Of a stretch of 64,000 nucleotides of DNA, positions 1 to 8,181 are shown in pieces; within the stretch, counting starts at the first letter, position 1, and each line of letters starts with the position of its first letter. The translations under genes were made by a program, and so were the position numbers. Location: NCBI GenBank assembly GCA_031261455.1, contig JAISJP010000018.1:1-64000 (forward strand), read 5' to 3'. The DNA comes from Propionibacteriaceae bacterium. Lineage in GTDB: Bacteria; Actinomycetota; Actinomycetes; Propionibacteriales; Propionibacteriaceae. The notes under the pieces are model-generated. The model was not told the DNA's origin. It saw nothing but the letters and a program-made list of their open reading frames with translations, and ran no database searches.

Positions 1-114
1 TACGCCTTCGACTCGGCGATCAACCTGATTCTCATCATCACCATTCTGATCTGCAACTCCGTGGTCAATAAGCTCACGGGTGCCAGCCTCGACAAGGGAC
101 TTGGAGGAAACTGA
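1..114 (+). CDS. Sugar ABC transporter permease, C-terminal end (partial)
   Basis: The frame is open from the first base and ends at a TGA at 112-114, giving 37 residues that start YAFDSAINLILI and end DKGLGGN. A hydrophobic segment (AINLILIITILI) followed by a short polar tail is what the last membrane helix and cytoplasmic tail of a MalG/UgpE-type permease look like. The stop is two bases before the start of an ABC sugar-import ATPase, so the two genes are co-transcribed and probably co-translated. The fragment is too short to give the substrate. Confidence 0.6.
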   Translation, partial: YAFDSAINLILIITILICNSVVNKLTGASLDKGLGGN

Positions 115-115
115 T

Positions 116-1399
116 ATGCCCCAGATTGTGCTCGAACACGTCACCAAGAGATGGGGTGGGTTCTATGGCATGGACGACCTGTCCATGGTCATTGACGACA
201 ACACCTTCGTCACCCTGCTCGGCCCCTCAGGTTGTGGCAAGACCACGACCCTGCGCATGATCGCCGGTTTGGAGACCCCAACCAGTGGACGCATCACCAT
301 TGGAGACGAGGTGGTCTTCGACTCGGCGTCGGGCATCGACGTGCCGCCAAACAAGCGCCACGTCGGGTTCCTGTTCCAGAACTACGCGCTGTGGCCCAAC
401 ATGACCGTCTACCAGAACATTGCGTTCGGTCTGGAGAATGACAAGAGCTACACCAAGGCGATGATCGCCGAGCGCGTGGAGCAGGTGTCGAAGATCGTGA
501 AGATCGGCCCCTTCATGAAGCGCTATCCCAGCGAACTCTCCGGTGGTCAGCAGCAGCGCGTCGCTATCGCCCGCACACTCGCGCCACAGCCCAAAGTGCT
601 GTTCATGGACGAGCCGCTGTCCAATCTAGACGCCAAACTGCGCCTGGAGATGCGGTCCGAACTGCAACGGCTGCACATTGAGACGGGTGCGACGTTCGTC
701 TACGTCACCCACGACCAGATGGAAGCCATGACGCTCGCCACCAAGATCTGCCTGATCGACAACGGCGTGCTGCAACAGTACGACGCTCCGCTGGACGTAT
801 ACCACGCCCCCATCAACCTGTTTACTGCCGACTTTGTGGGCAACCCGAGCATCAACTTTGCCAACGCCTCCGGTGCCCAACGGGCTGATGGCGTCGTGGA
901 ACTTGGACAACTGTTTGGACGTCAGGTCACGTTTGTGCCCAGCGAGCCGACTGTTTTGGACGAGTGGTACGCCGCGCAACATGAGGCGGATGCTGCTGAA
1001 GCTGCCGACTTGGAAGTGCGTTCCAAAGCCAAGGGTTTTGTCACCAAAGAGAACACCGAGTCCAACTTCAAGTACCGTGTTTCCACGGTCGATGACCTCG
1101 GTGGTGTGGCGCAAGAGCTGAGCGACTCTGAGTCTGACTTTGTCATCGGTATTCGTCCAGAGCTGATCGAGGTGCGCGACACTGGTGCTTTCGAGGCGGA
1201 GGTCTACTCGTCCATGCCCACCGGCATGGAGACCACCGTCAAGCTGCGCATCGGCGACCTGCTGCTAACCGGCGTCATCTTTGGTCCGGCAATCTACAAG
1301 ATCGGTCAGAGCGTGCGTTTCGACATCGACGGCAACGTGATGCTGTTCAGTCGCAAGAACACCCGCCTGATCGCTAGCGGCACCATTGCGGTAGCCTGA
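116..1399 (+). CDS. ABC sugar-import ATPase (MsmK/UgpC/MalK type)
   Basis: The 427-aa ATPase powers a carbohydrate-uptake ABC transporter at the inner face of the membrane. Walker A GPSGCGKT lies at about residues 36-43, the Q-loop at Gln88, the signature LSGGQ at 141-145, Walker B VLFMDEP at 161-167 and the H-loop histidine at 199. The C-terminal ~190 residues form the MalK-like OB regulatory domain; they are longer than usual because of a charged stretch around residues 275-330. ATG at 116 was chosen over the in-frame GTG at 80 because GGAGGA sits just upstream (103-108) and the protein then begins MPQIVLEHV, as the family does. A dedicated or shared ATPase role cannot be told apart; the substrate is unknown. 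Confidence 0.92.
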   Translation: MPQIVLEHVTKRWGGFYGMDDLSMVIDDNTFVTLLGPSGCGKTTTLRMIAGLETPTSGRITIGDEVVFDSASGIDVPPNKRHVGFLFQNYALWPNMTVYQNIAFGLENDKSYTKAMIAERVEQVSKIVKIGPFMKRYPSELSGGQQQRVAIARTLAPQPKVLFMDEPLSNLDAKLRLEMRSELQRLHIETGATFVYVTHDQMEAMTLATKICLIDNGVLQQYDAPLDVYHAPINLFTADFVGNPSINFANASGAQRADGVVELGQLFGRQVTFVPSEPTVLDEWYAAQHEADAAEAADLEVRSKAKGFVTKENTESNFKYRVSTVDDLGGVAQELSDSESDFVIGIRPELIEVRDTGAFEAEVYSSMPTGMETTVKLRIGDLLLTGVIFGPAIYKIGQSVRFDIDGNVMLFSRKNTRLIASGTIAVA

Positions 1400-1554
1400 G
1401 CGCGAGTTCTTGGGGAATTGGCGTCGTAAGGCAAGGGCCAAGCGGCGTGCGTGACGAGTCTTGTCCCAGAGGAACGGCGTCTCCCCGGCAGCAGTCGCGT
1501 AGAGTGAGTTGGTGAACATGTGCAACGTGAGACCCAAGCTTTACTCGAAGGATC

Positions 1555-2214
1555 GTGTGTGACGTGCCCGCCGAGCAGATGAAACCCCTAGACATCACCG
1601 AGAAGGTGTGGCTGGTGGCGCAGGAGGCCAGCTACGTGCTCATCACGAGCGTGTTGTGGTTGGTGTGTTCCCTGCCGATTGTGACCATCGGCGCGTCCAC
1701 GGCTGCGGCCTACGCCCTGCTGATCGGGCATGTGGCGCAAGGCAATCGCGAGATGGCGCGCCCGTTCTTCGTGGCGTTCAAGGCCAAGTTCGTGCGGGCC
1801 ACCCTGCTGTGGTTGATGCTTGCCGTGTGCCTCGCCGCGTTCGGTTTCAACGCCTACTACTACCTGTGGCGGCGGGAAGCGTCATTCACCTCGGGCGTGC
1901 TGGCGATCAGCCAGGTGGCGCTTCTTGGACTGGCGATCTCCATCTTCACCTACATCTTTGCCGAGACCATCGATTCTTCTGACGGCATCTGGGGCAGCGT
2001 GCGTGAGGCTCTCAACCTGTCCGGACAGCACTGGCTGGCGTCCCTAGTCATCGTGGTAGTGACTGTTGCCATCCCCGGCGCGCTGCTCTGGCTGAAACTC
2101 TGGCAGTTCGCCATCTTCACCTTCGGCGCTCTCTTCTACGTCAACACCCGCATCCTGGTCCGTGCCGCGCGTCGCCCCCTCCCGTCACCCTTAGAGCAGT
2201 CGCAGGGTACATAG
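1555..2214 (+). CDS. DUF624 (YesL-like) membrane protein
   Basis: The ~219-aa protein has five hydrophobic segments and the family's early motif (LVCSLPIVTIGASTAA). DUF624/YesL proteins are small integral membrane proteins, usually found beside sugar ABC transporters; their molecular role is not established. Here the gene follows the sugar ATPase by about 155 bp on the same strand, which fits a carbohydrate-utilisation locus. The start is uncertain: GTG at 1555 lies only 2 bases after GAAGGA (1547-1552), so the in-frame GTG at 1564 or ATG at 1579 may be used. The 155-bp gap before it shows no convincing terminator. Confidence 0.8.
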   Translation: MCDVPAEQMKPLDITEKVWLVAQEASYVLITSVLWLVCSLPIVTIGASTAAAYALLIGHVAQGNREMARPFFVAFKAKFVRATLLWLMLAVCLAAFGFNAYYYLWRREASFTSGVLAISQVALLGLAISIFTYIFAETIDSSDGIWGSVREALNLSGQHWLASLVIVVVTVAIPGALLWLKLWQFAIFTFGALFYVNTRILVRAARRPLPSPLEQSQGT

Positions 2215-2230
2215 CGACCGGCCCCCCAAC

Positions 2231-2272
2231 CCTGTGGACAACGTGTTTCACGTGAATCGTGTTGTCCACAGG
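2231..2272. repeat. 42-bp near-perfect palindrome with DnaA-box arms and parS-like centre
   Basis: Arms CCTGTGGACAAC (2231-2242) and GTTGTCCACAGG (2261-2272) are exact inverted copies. Each holds TTGTCCACA, the DnaA box form used in Streptomyces and mycobacteria. The centre at 2244-2259 matches the ParB-binding parS consensus at 14 of 16 positions (TGTTTCACGTGAATCG). The whole is nearly self-complementary, so it could also act as the terminator of the DUF624 gene, although no T-run follows. Confidence 0.65.
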
Positions 2273-2312
2273 CGGGCCCGTTACGTCCCTGTGTGCAGTC
2301 GCAGGACATATC

Positions 2313-2342
2313 TTGACCTTCCGTCTCACAATGTGAGACATT
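2313..2342 (+). promoter_or_regulatory. ilvB promoter with perfect 17-bp palindromic operator
   Basis: GTCTCACA (2323-2330), one central A, then TGTGAGAC (2332-2339) form a perfect palindrome. It starts 4 bases after a TTGACC box (2313-2318) that could be the -35 hexamer, so it would lie in the spacer and over a weak -10 (GACATT, 2337-2342). The half-site resembles, from memory, the operators of the actinobacterial IclR-type leucine regulators LtbR/NdgR. Binding by such a repressor is inference; the palindrome itself is plain. Confidence 0.6.
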
Positions 2343-2382
2343 TTGGACGAATGGTGGACGTTCTGGCCTCGTCGTGCCTAGG

Positions 2383-2424
2383 ATGTATCTCGTGCAGACA
2401 AACCTCGTCCTTATTGTTACCTAG
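2383..2424 (+). CDS. ilv leader peptide (attenuator peptide)
   Basis: A 13-codon frame, ATG at 2383 to TAG at 2422-2424, reads MYLVQTNLVLIVT. Eight of 13 residues are Leu, Val, Ile or Thr, with LVLIVT just before the stop and immediately ahead of a hairpin pair. This is the arrangement of a ribosome-mediated attenuator that senses charged branched-chain tRNAs, as in the ilvBNC leader of Corynebacterium. No strong ribosome-binding site is visible (AGG abuts the ATG); an in-frame GTG at 2374 is an alternative start. Confidence 0.7.
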   Translation: MYLVQTNLVLIVT

Positions 2425-2484
2425 CGCTTCGCTGAAACCCAACGAAGCGCTCCCTCGTGTGCAATTAGCACCGAGGGTTTTTTA
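2423..2484 (+). terminator. ilvBNC attenuator: upstream hairpin plus intrinsic terminator
   Basis: Hairpin 1 pairs AGCGCTTCG (2423-2431) with CGAAGCGCT (2443-2451) and begins at the stop codon of the leader peptide. Hairpin 2 pairs CCCTCG (2452-2457) with CGAGGG (2472-2477) and an inner GTGC/GCAC, and is followed by TTTTTT, so it is an intrinsic terminator. Ribosome position on the leucine/valine codons should decide whether hairpin 2 forms. The gene starts about 50 bp downstream. Confidence 0.85.
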
Positions 2485-2537
2485 TTGGTCAAACAACTAG
2501 GGACGCCGGGCAAAGCAGGCAACAGAAAGGCCCAGAT

Positions 2538-4283
2538 ATGGAAGCGAACGACAATCCGGTGATGACGGGCGCGCAGGCGCTGATCGCATCGCTGGAGCAC
2601 GCTGGCGTCGAGGTGATCTTCGGGGTGCCCGGTGGCGCGATTTTGCCCGTCTATGACCCACTGTATGACTCCAAGATTCGCCACATTCTGGTGCGCCACG
2701 AGCAGGGCGCGGGGCACGCCGCCGAGGGATACGCCCAGACGTCCGGCAAAGTGGGCGTCTGTATGGCGACCAGTGGTCCCGGCGCAACCAACCTGGTTAC
2801 GGCCATCGCCGACGCGTTCCTCGACTCAGTACCCATCGTCGCGATCACCGGTCAGGTAGCAAGCACCTCCATAGGCACCGACGCCTTCCAGGAGGCCGAC
2901 ATCCGCGGCATCACCTTCCCAATCACCAAACATAACTTCCTTGTCACTCGCGCAGAGGACATCCCCACGGCGGTCAAAGAGGCGTTCCACATCGCCAGCA
3001 CCGGACGTCCCGGCCCTGTGCTAGTGGACGTCACCAAGGACGCCATGTTGGGCACGGCTCCGTTTGTTTGGCCCAAGCAGATCGAACTGCCCGGCTACAA
3101 ACCCACCACTCACCCGCATGTGCGCCAGATCAAAGAGGCCGCGAAGGTCATTGAAGACGCCGACCGTCCCGTGCTGTACATCGGTGGGGGAGTCATCAAA
3201 GCCAAGGCGGCTGCTGAGTTGGCCGAGTTGGTGGAGGCCACAGGCATCCCGGTGGTGCAGACGCTGATGGCGCAGGGCGCCTTCCCGTCGTCCCACCCGT
3301 TGAACTTGGGCATGCCCGGAATGCACGGCACCGTTGCCGCCGTCGGGGCGTTGCAACGCGCGGACCTGCTGATCGCCATCGGCACCCGTTTTGACGACCG
3401 CGTCACCGGCAAACTCGCCAGTTTCGCGCCCAACGCCAAGGTGATTCACGCTGACGTTGACCCTGCCGAGATCGGCAAGAACCGCTTCGTAGATGTCCCG
3501 ATTGTGGGGGACGCCAAACCGGTGCTGGCCGACCTCGCCAAAGCTGTGTCTCCCGAAAAGATGCGTGACCTGAGCGGCTGGATTCACTACCTTGAGGGCT
3601 TGAAGTCCCGCTACCCGGTCGGCTGGGAGGCCGACACGCAGGGCAAACTCAGCCCGCAGCAGGTCATCAAACGTCTTGGCGAGATCGTCGGGCCTGACGC
3701 TATTTACATCACCGGTGTGGGGCAGCATCAGATGTGGGCCACGCACTTCCTACCGCACGAGCGCGCGGGCCGGTGGGCGTCCAGCGGCGGCGCGGGCACC
3801 ATGGGCTTCTGCGTCCCGGCGTGTATGGGTGCCAAGGTTGCCAACCCGGACTCGGTGGTGTGGGGGATCGACGGTGACGGCTGCTTCCAGATGACCAACC
3901 AAGAGATCACCACCTGCTCGCTGAACGACATCCCCATCAAGATTGCCATCATGAACAACAACGTGCTCGGCATGGTGCGGCAGTGGCAGACGCTGTTCTA
4001 CGACCAGCGCTACTCCGCCACCAACTTGTTCACTGACCGCCTGCCGGACTTCCCGAAGCTCGCCGAGGCGATGGGTGCCCACGCGATCCGCGTCACCAAA
4101 CCTGAAGAGATCGATGCCGCAATCAACGAGGCAATGTCGATCAATGATCGTCCTGTTGTTATCGAGTTTCAGGTGATGAAAGACGCAATGGTGTGGCCGA
4201 TGGTGGCCGCCGGAACCAGCAACGACGAGATCAAGATCGCGCGCGACTTGGCCCCGCAGTGGAACGAAGAAGAGTGGGTGTAA
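2538..4283 (+). CDS. ilvB: Acetolactate synthase, large (catalytic) subunit
   Basis: The ThDP- and FAD-dependent enzyme condenses two pyruvates to acetolactate, or pyruvate with 2-ketobutyrate, the first common step of valine, leucine and isoleucine synthesis. At 581 aa it has family length. The N-terminal ThDP domain shows [12 protein letters not shown] and the catalytic glutamate in RHEQGAGH (Glu55). The C-terminal ThDP/Mg motif is [11 protein letters not shown] at about residue 448 with NNN near 473. AGAAAGG precedes the ATG. ilvN follows after 3 bases and ilvC after about 110 bp, so ilvBNC is one operon, controlled by the attenuator and operator upstream. Confidence 0.97.
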   Translation: MEANDNPVMTGAQALIASLEHAGVEVIFGVPGGAILPVYDPLYDSKIRHILVRHEQGAGHAAEGYAQTSGKVGVCMATSGPGATNLVTAIADAFLDSVPIVAITGQVASTSIGTDAFQEADIRGITFPITKHNFLVTRAEDIPTAVKEAFHIASTGRPGPVLVDVTKDAMLGTAPFVWPKQIELPGYKPTTHPHVRQIKEAAKVIEDADRPVLYIGGGVIKAKAAAELAELVEATGIPVVQTLMAQGAFPSSHPLNLGMPGMHGTVAAVGALQRADLLIAIGTRFDDRVTGKLASFAPNAKVIHADVDPAEIGKNRFVDVPIVGDAKPVLADLAKAVSPEKMRDLSGWIHYLEGLKSRYPVGWEADTQGKLSPQQVIKRLGEIVGPDAIYITGVGQHQMWATHFLPHERAGRWASSGGAGTMGFCVPACMGAKVANPDSVVWGIDGDGCFQMTNQEITTCSLNDIPIKIAIMNNNVLGMVRQWQTLFYDQRYSATNLFTDRLPDFPKLAEAMGAHAIRVTKPEEIDAAINEAMSINDRPVVIEFQVMKDAMVWPMVAAGTSNDEIKIARDLAPQWNEEEWV

Positions 4284-4286
4284 AGC

Positions 4287-4811
4287 ATGAAAAGCCATAC
4301 CTTAAGCGTGCTGGTGAGCAACCGTCCCGGCGTTCTGGCTCGCGTTGCCAGCCTGTTTTCCCGTCGTGGATTCAACATTGAGTCGCTCACTGTGGGTCCG
4401 ACGCTGGACCCAGACATCTCCCGAATGACCGTGGTGGTGCAGGTGGAAAGCGCACTCGCGCTGGAACAGATCGTCAAGCAGTTGGCAAAGCTAATCGAGG
4501 TGTTCAAGATCATCGAACTCGACTCGTCATCTGTTGACCGCGAGATGATGCTCATCAAGGTCCACGCCCCCGAGCAGCACCGCAGCGCCATCATCGACGT
4601 GGTCCGCCTTTTCCGCGCGCACGCGGTGGACGTGGGGTCGGACTCGATGACCGTCGAGGTGACCGGGTCGGTGGACAAACTGCGCGCGCTCGTCGAACTG
4701 CTGCTGCCCTACGGCATCATCGAGACGGCCACCAGCGGGCACGTCGCACTGATTCGTGGCGCACGCAGTATCACGGACAAGAAGCGACCTGCGCTAGTCA
4801 AACGTTCGTGA
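4287..4811 (+). CDS. ilvN: Acetolactate synthase, small regulatory subunit
   Basis: The 174-aa protein binds the IlvB catalytic subunit, raises its activity and carries the valine feedback site. The N-terminal ACT domain (about residues 3-78) opens with the family signature HTLSVLVSNRPGVLARVASLF; the C-terminal ALS_ss domain (about 84-160) follows. Length and motifs are canonical. Its start is 3 bases after the ilvB stop, which implies translational coupling and balanced subunit amounts. Confidence 0.97.
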   Translation: MKSHTLSVLVSNRPGVLARVASLFSRRGFNIESLTVGPTLDPDISRMTVVVQVESALALEQIVKQLAKLIEVFKIIELDSSSVDREMMLIKVHAPEQHRSAIIDVVRLFRAHAVDVGSDSMTVEVTGSVDKLRALVELLLPYGIIETATSGHVALIRGARSITDKKRPALVKRS

Positions 4812-4920
4812 CGGCACAGTGTTTGTGAACGGCGTAAGACGCGAACGGTCACAACAGGCGTAAGAATTACTAGAACTACAAACAGAAATCAAAAACAAGT
4901 AAAGGGAACGGATACAAATC

Positions 4921-5949
4921 ATGGCAGTAGTCTTCTACGATGACCAAGCAAACCTTGGCATCATTCAGCAGCGCAAGGTTGCGATCATCGGATACGGCTC
5001 GCAGGGCCACGCGCACGCACTGAACCTGCGCGACTCCGGCGTTGACGTCCGCATCGGCCTGCAGCCGGGCAGCAAGTCGGCGCCAAAGGCCGAGGCTGAA
5101 GGGCTGCGTGTCCTCACCCCGCGCGAGGCCGCTGCTGAGGCTGACCTGATTATGATCGTGGCTCCCGACCAGGTGCAGCGCGACCTGTACACCAATGAGA
5201 TCGCCCCGGAGCTAAAGCCCGGAGATGCTCTGTTCTTTGCGCACGGCCTGAACATCCGCTTCGGCCTCATCACACCCCCCGAGGGCGTTGACGTGTGCAT
5301 GGTCGCCCCGAAAGGTCCAGGGCACTTGGTGCGTCGCGAGTTCGCTGATGGCCGTGGCGTGCCGGTGCTGGTCGCCGTCGAGAATGACGCCACCGGCGGT
5401 GCGTGGGATCTCGCCAAGGCGTACGCCAAGGGCATCGGTGGCCTGCGTGCTGGCGGCCTGAAGACCACCTTCACCGAAGAGGCCGAGACGGACCTGTTCG
5501 GCGAGCAGGCGGTGCTGTGCGGGGGTATCTCCAACCTGATGCGCGTCGGCTGGGAGACCCTAGTCGAGGCTGGCTACCAGCCCGAGAGCGCCTACTTCGA
5601 GTGCGTCCACGAGATGAAGTTGATCGTCGATCTCATCTACGAAGGCGGCATCCAGAAGCAGCGCTGGAGCGTCTCCGACACGGCAGAGTACGGCGACTAC
5701 GTCTCCGGCCCCCGCGTCATCGACGACCACGTCCGCGACACCATGCGCGCCGTCCTCTCCGACATCCGCGACGGCTCCTTCGTGAAGCGCTTCATCGGCG
5801 ACCAAGACGCCGGTGCCCCCGAGTTCAAGAAGTTCCGCGCCGAAGCCGAAGCTCACCCCATCGAGGCCACCGGCCGCGAACTGCGCAAACTGATGCCCTT
5901 CATCAGCAACCCCGACGATGACTACACCGAAGGCACCTCTGCCCGCTAG
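4921..5949 (+). CDS. ilvC: Ketol-acid reductoisomerase
   Basis: The class I (short, 342-aa) enzyme rearranges and reduces acetolactate to 2,3-dihydroxyisovalerate with NADPH and Mg2+. The N-terminal Rossmann motif [13 protein letters not shown] is at about residues 23-35; the following loop GLQPGSKS carries the serines that usually bind the NADPH 2'-phosphate. The C-terminal knotted domain carries the metal-binding residues (for example the DLFGEQ segment). An AAAGGGAACGG ribosome-binding site precedes the ATG. It is the last gene of ilvBNC; a strong palindrome follows at 5975-6006. Confidence 0.97.
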   Translation: MAVVFYDDQANLGIIQQRKVAIIGYGSQGHAHALNLRDSGVDVRIGLQPGSKSAPKAEAEGLRVLTPREAAAEADLIMIVAPDQVQRDLYTNEIAPELKPGDALFFAHGLNIRFGLITPPEGVDVCMVAPKGPGHLVRREFADGRGVPVLVAVENDATGGAWDLAKAYAKGIGGLRAGGLKTTFTEEAETDLFGEQAVLCGGISNLMRVGWETLVEAGYQPESAYFECVHEMKLIVDLIYEGGIQKQRWSVSDTAEYGDYVSGPRVIDDHVRDTMRAVLSDIRDGSFVKRFIGDQDAGAPEFKKFRAEAEAHPIEATGRELRKLMPFISNPDDDYTEGTSAR

Positions 5950-5974
5950 TTAGCCCCGTCATCGAGCCAAATGG

Positions 5975-6033
5975 GTGGCCTGTGGATAACGTTATCCACA
6001 GGCCACTCGGACACTAGGTGTGTCTGAGTGGCC
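5975..6033. repeat. Perfect 32-bp palindrome with DnaA boxes, overlapping a second hairpin
   Basis: GTGGCCTGTGGATAAC (5975-5990) is followed directly by its exact reverse complement (5991-6006), so two consensus DnaA boxes (TTATCCACA) meet head to head. The right arm GGCCACTCGGACAC (6001-6014) can also pair with GTGTCTGAGTGGCC (6020-6033), with one G-T pair, so two hairpins compete for the same bases. It lies just downstream of ilvC and may end that transcript; no T-run is seen. Confidence 0.75.
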
Positions 6034-6069
6034 CGGCTGAATCCAAGAGTGTTCAGTTAATTTTAGGTG

Positions 6070-6165
6070 TTCCTGCCCTACGACAACTTTGAGTTCAGGG
6101 CAGGAATGAGCAACGCACTATTTGCAATGCAACTACTCAAGTGGTCGCATTGCAAATAGTGCGTT
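6070..6165. terminator. Two long inverted repeats between convergent ilvC and the helicase gene
   Basis: TTCCTGCCCT (6070-6079) pairs with AGGGCAGGAA (6097-6106). Next, AACGCACTATTTGCAATGC (6112-6130) pairs perfectly over 19 bp with 6147-6165. The second ends 60 bp from the helicase stop and could stop transcription from either side, although there is no T-tract. The arms contain the octamer ATTTGCAA, which recurs in other gene-free spots of the window. Confidence 0.6.
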
Positions 6166-6225
6166 CGTGGTCTGTGCTCGTACAGCCTAGATGTGCTTCC
6201 GAAGTGACGACGCAACTGAGAGAAG

Positions 6226-8115
6226 CTAGTGCTTCTTCTTGCGGGGTTTGGCAGACGCCTTCCAGGTGGGGGCGGCGGTGAAACGCTTGTGCTGGTGGTC
6301 GGTGCGCGCCCAAGGCTTCGTGGACTCGTGGCGGGGTTCGCCACTGGAGCTGCGGTCGGAGGACGGTGCCCTGCGGGTCGAATCGTCACCTTGGCGGGAG
6401 CGAGGTGCGCGGGCACCCCAGTCTTGGCCTTCTTCGCGGTAGGGACGACGAGGGGTCTCGTCGCGGTCACGGTAGGAGGTGCGCGGAGCGTCCTCGCGGT
6501 CACGATATGAACTGCGCGGGGCTTCATCCCGGTCACGATAGGACCTACGCGGGGAGTCCTCGCGGTCGCGGTAGGACGTGCGGGGGGCATCGTCGCGGTC
6601 ACGGTATGACTTACGTGGGCTGCCTTCGCGATCACGATCCTGATCGCGGTCACGTAAGGGACGGCGGGGGCCGTCGTCGTGGAACTGCTTGCGGGGCCCC
6701 TGTCGGCCGCCCTCACCACGAGGCTCGAAGCTGCGCTTGCGGGGACGATCAGACGAATCGGAGGACGAGAAAGACTCTTCCCGTTCCAGGGTCACGCCAG
6801 TGTCACCAACGGCGATGGCGGCGATGGCAGCAACAATCTCCGTGGCGTCCGTGATGCTCGGGTTGGCGGCGATGAACTTGTTCACGGCACCCACCGCAAT
6901 GTCCAGCCGGCCACGTGCTAGACGAGCAGGCACGCCGTTCAGCAGCGCCACGATCCGGTGTGCCGACACCTCGGCGGGGGTGGGGATGTGGAACTCGGTC
7001 ATCTTGATGTGCAGAGCCTGCTCCAGGCGACCGATGCGTCCCACCATCTTCGGGCCGACGAACGATAGCGCTATGCCGCTGCGCCCGGCACGACCGGTGC
7101 GGCCAATGCGGTGAACGTAGCTCTCATTGTCGTGAGGCAGGTCATAGTTGACGACCATGCCGATGGTGTCAATATCCAAACCACGGGCCGCAACGTCGGT
7201 TGCTACCAGCACACGCACTAGGCCGGAACGAATGCGCTCCACAACCTTCTCGCGTTCGTTCTGTGACACGTCGCCGCTGATCACGCTGGCGGACACGCCC
7301 CGAGCGACCAGGCCGGTACACACCTCTTCGGCGTCGGCACGGGTGCGCACAAACACCAGCGACGCCTCAGCATCGGAGGTAGCCAGCACACGCGCCAGTG
7401 CGCCGATCTTGTGACGCGGCGGAATGACGGCAAAAAGCTGGTCAATCGCGGCCACCGTTGTGGACTGCGGGGTGACCGAAACCTGAGCTGGATTGTGCAG
7501 GTGACGCGCCGCAGTCTTGCGGATCGCGTCTGGCATTGTGGCGGAGAACAGCGCCATCTGCCGCTTCTCCGGCATCGCCTCCATGATGCGCTCCACCTCT
7601 TCGGCGAAACCCATGCGCAGCATCTCGTCGCCCTCGTCCAACACGAGGAAGGACACGTGCGACAGGTCAAGATTCTTGCGTTCAATGTGGTCGATGATGC
7701 GTCCAGGGGTGCCGACGACAACATGCACGCCGTCACGCAGCGCGCGCTCCTGCGGAAAGTAGGGCGCGCCCCCATAGACGGCTAGCGTCTTGATGCGGGC
7801 AGAGTCAGGCGCGAAACTCTCGATTGAGCGCTGCCCTTGGAGCGCGAGTTCGCGCGTCGGGGCAAGGACCAGCGCTTGCACGTGGTTGCTGCTCAGGTCG
7901 AGACGCGTCAGCATCGGCAGCCCGAAGGCGGCAGTCTTGCCGGTGCCAGTCTGGGCGACACCGACGAGGTCGCGACCCTCAAGCAGCACGGGGATAGCCT
8001 GCTGCTGAATTGGGGTCGGCTCGGTGAATCCGAGGCGTTCGACCTGCTCGGTAAGGTAGTCGGGCAGACCAAGGTCTGCGAAAGAAACAGGGGTTGAGTG
8101 AGTGCTACTCGGCAT
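6226..8115 (-). CDS. DEAD-box RNA helicase with Arg/Asp-rich repeat tail
   Basis: The 629-aa protein is an ATP-dependent RNA helicase of the DeaD/CsdA type, expected to act in ribosome assembly and mRNA turnover. Q-motif GFTEPTPIQQQAIP is at about 29-42, Walker A AQTGTGKT at 54-61, motif III SAT near 190 and motif VI HRIGRTGRAGRSG near 335. Motif II reads DEGD (159-162), not DEAD: a glycine for the usual alanine, which probably keeps activity but is unusual. From about residue 470 the tail is disordered and basic, with about eight copies of an 11-residue unit like SYRDREDAPRT, a likely RNA-binding tail. It is monocistronic and convergent with ilvC. Confidence 0.93.
   Translation of the reverse strand: MPSSTHSTPVSFADLGLPDYLTEQVERLGFTEPTPIQQQAIPVLLEGRDLVGVAQTGTGKTAAFGLPMLTRLDLSSNHVQALVLAPTRELALQGQRSIESFAPDSARIKTLAVYGGAPYFPQERALRDGVHVVVGTPGRIIDHIERKNLDLSHVSFLVLDEGDEMLRMGFAEEVERIMEAMPEKRQMALFSATMPDAIRKTAARHLHNPAQVSVTPQSTTVAAIDQLFAVIPPRHKIGALARVLATSDAEASLVFVRTRADAEEVCTGLVARGVSASVISGDVSQNEREKVVERIRSGLVRVLVATDVAARGLDIDTIGMVVNYDLPHDNESYVHRIGRTGRAGRSGIALSFVGPKMVGRIGRLEQALHIKMTEFHIPTPAEVSAHRIVALLNGVPARLARGRLDIAVGAVNKFIAANPSITDATEIVAAIAAIAVGDTGVTLEREESFSSSDSSDRPRKRSFEPRGEGGRQGPRKQFHDDGPRRPLRDRDQDRDREGSPRKSYRDRDDAPRTSYRDREDSPRRSYRDRDEAPRSSYRDREDAPRTSYRDRDETPRRPYREEGQDWGARAPRSRQGDDSTRRAPSSDRSSSGEPRHESTKPWARTDHQHKRFTAAPTWKASAKPRKKKH
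6455..6645 (-). repeat. In-gene tandem repeats (about 33 bp) coding the helicase tail
   Basis: Roughly 33-bp units built on the plus-strand word TCGCGGTCACG with a short GGTAGGA/GGTATGA spacer repeat about six times. They code for SYRDRD(E/D)APR-type units on the minus strand. Copies differ mostly in the third, acidic-proline segment. Such arrays change length by slippage in multiples of three, so copy number may vary between strains. Confidence 0.75.
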
Positions 8116-8181
8116 GAATGGCCGTTCTATTTGATATGTACAACCTATCTACTGTAGCCTACCGCGCCTCCACTTGCGACA

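Noticed and set aside
2231..2272. Replication origin (oriC) at the DnaA/parS palindrome
   Set aside because: Only two boxes, no AT-rich unwinding element, and no dnaA, dnaN, gidB or parB nearby.
2383..2484. T-box or metabolite riboswitch before ilvB
   Set aside because: No T-box bulge or specifier stem is seen; the leucine/valine-rich peptide followed by two hairpins explains the region better.
6455..6645. CRISPR-like regular repeats
   Set aside because: The ~33-bp units are in frame inside the helicase gene, have no unique spacers and no cas genes are present.
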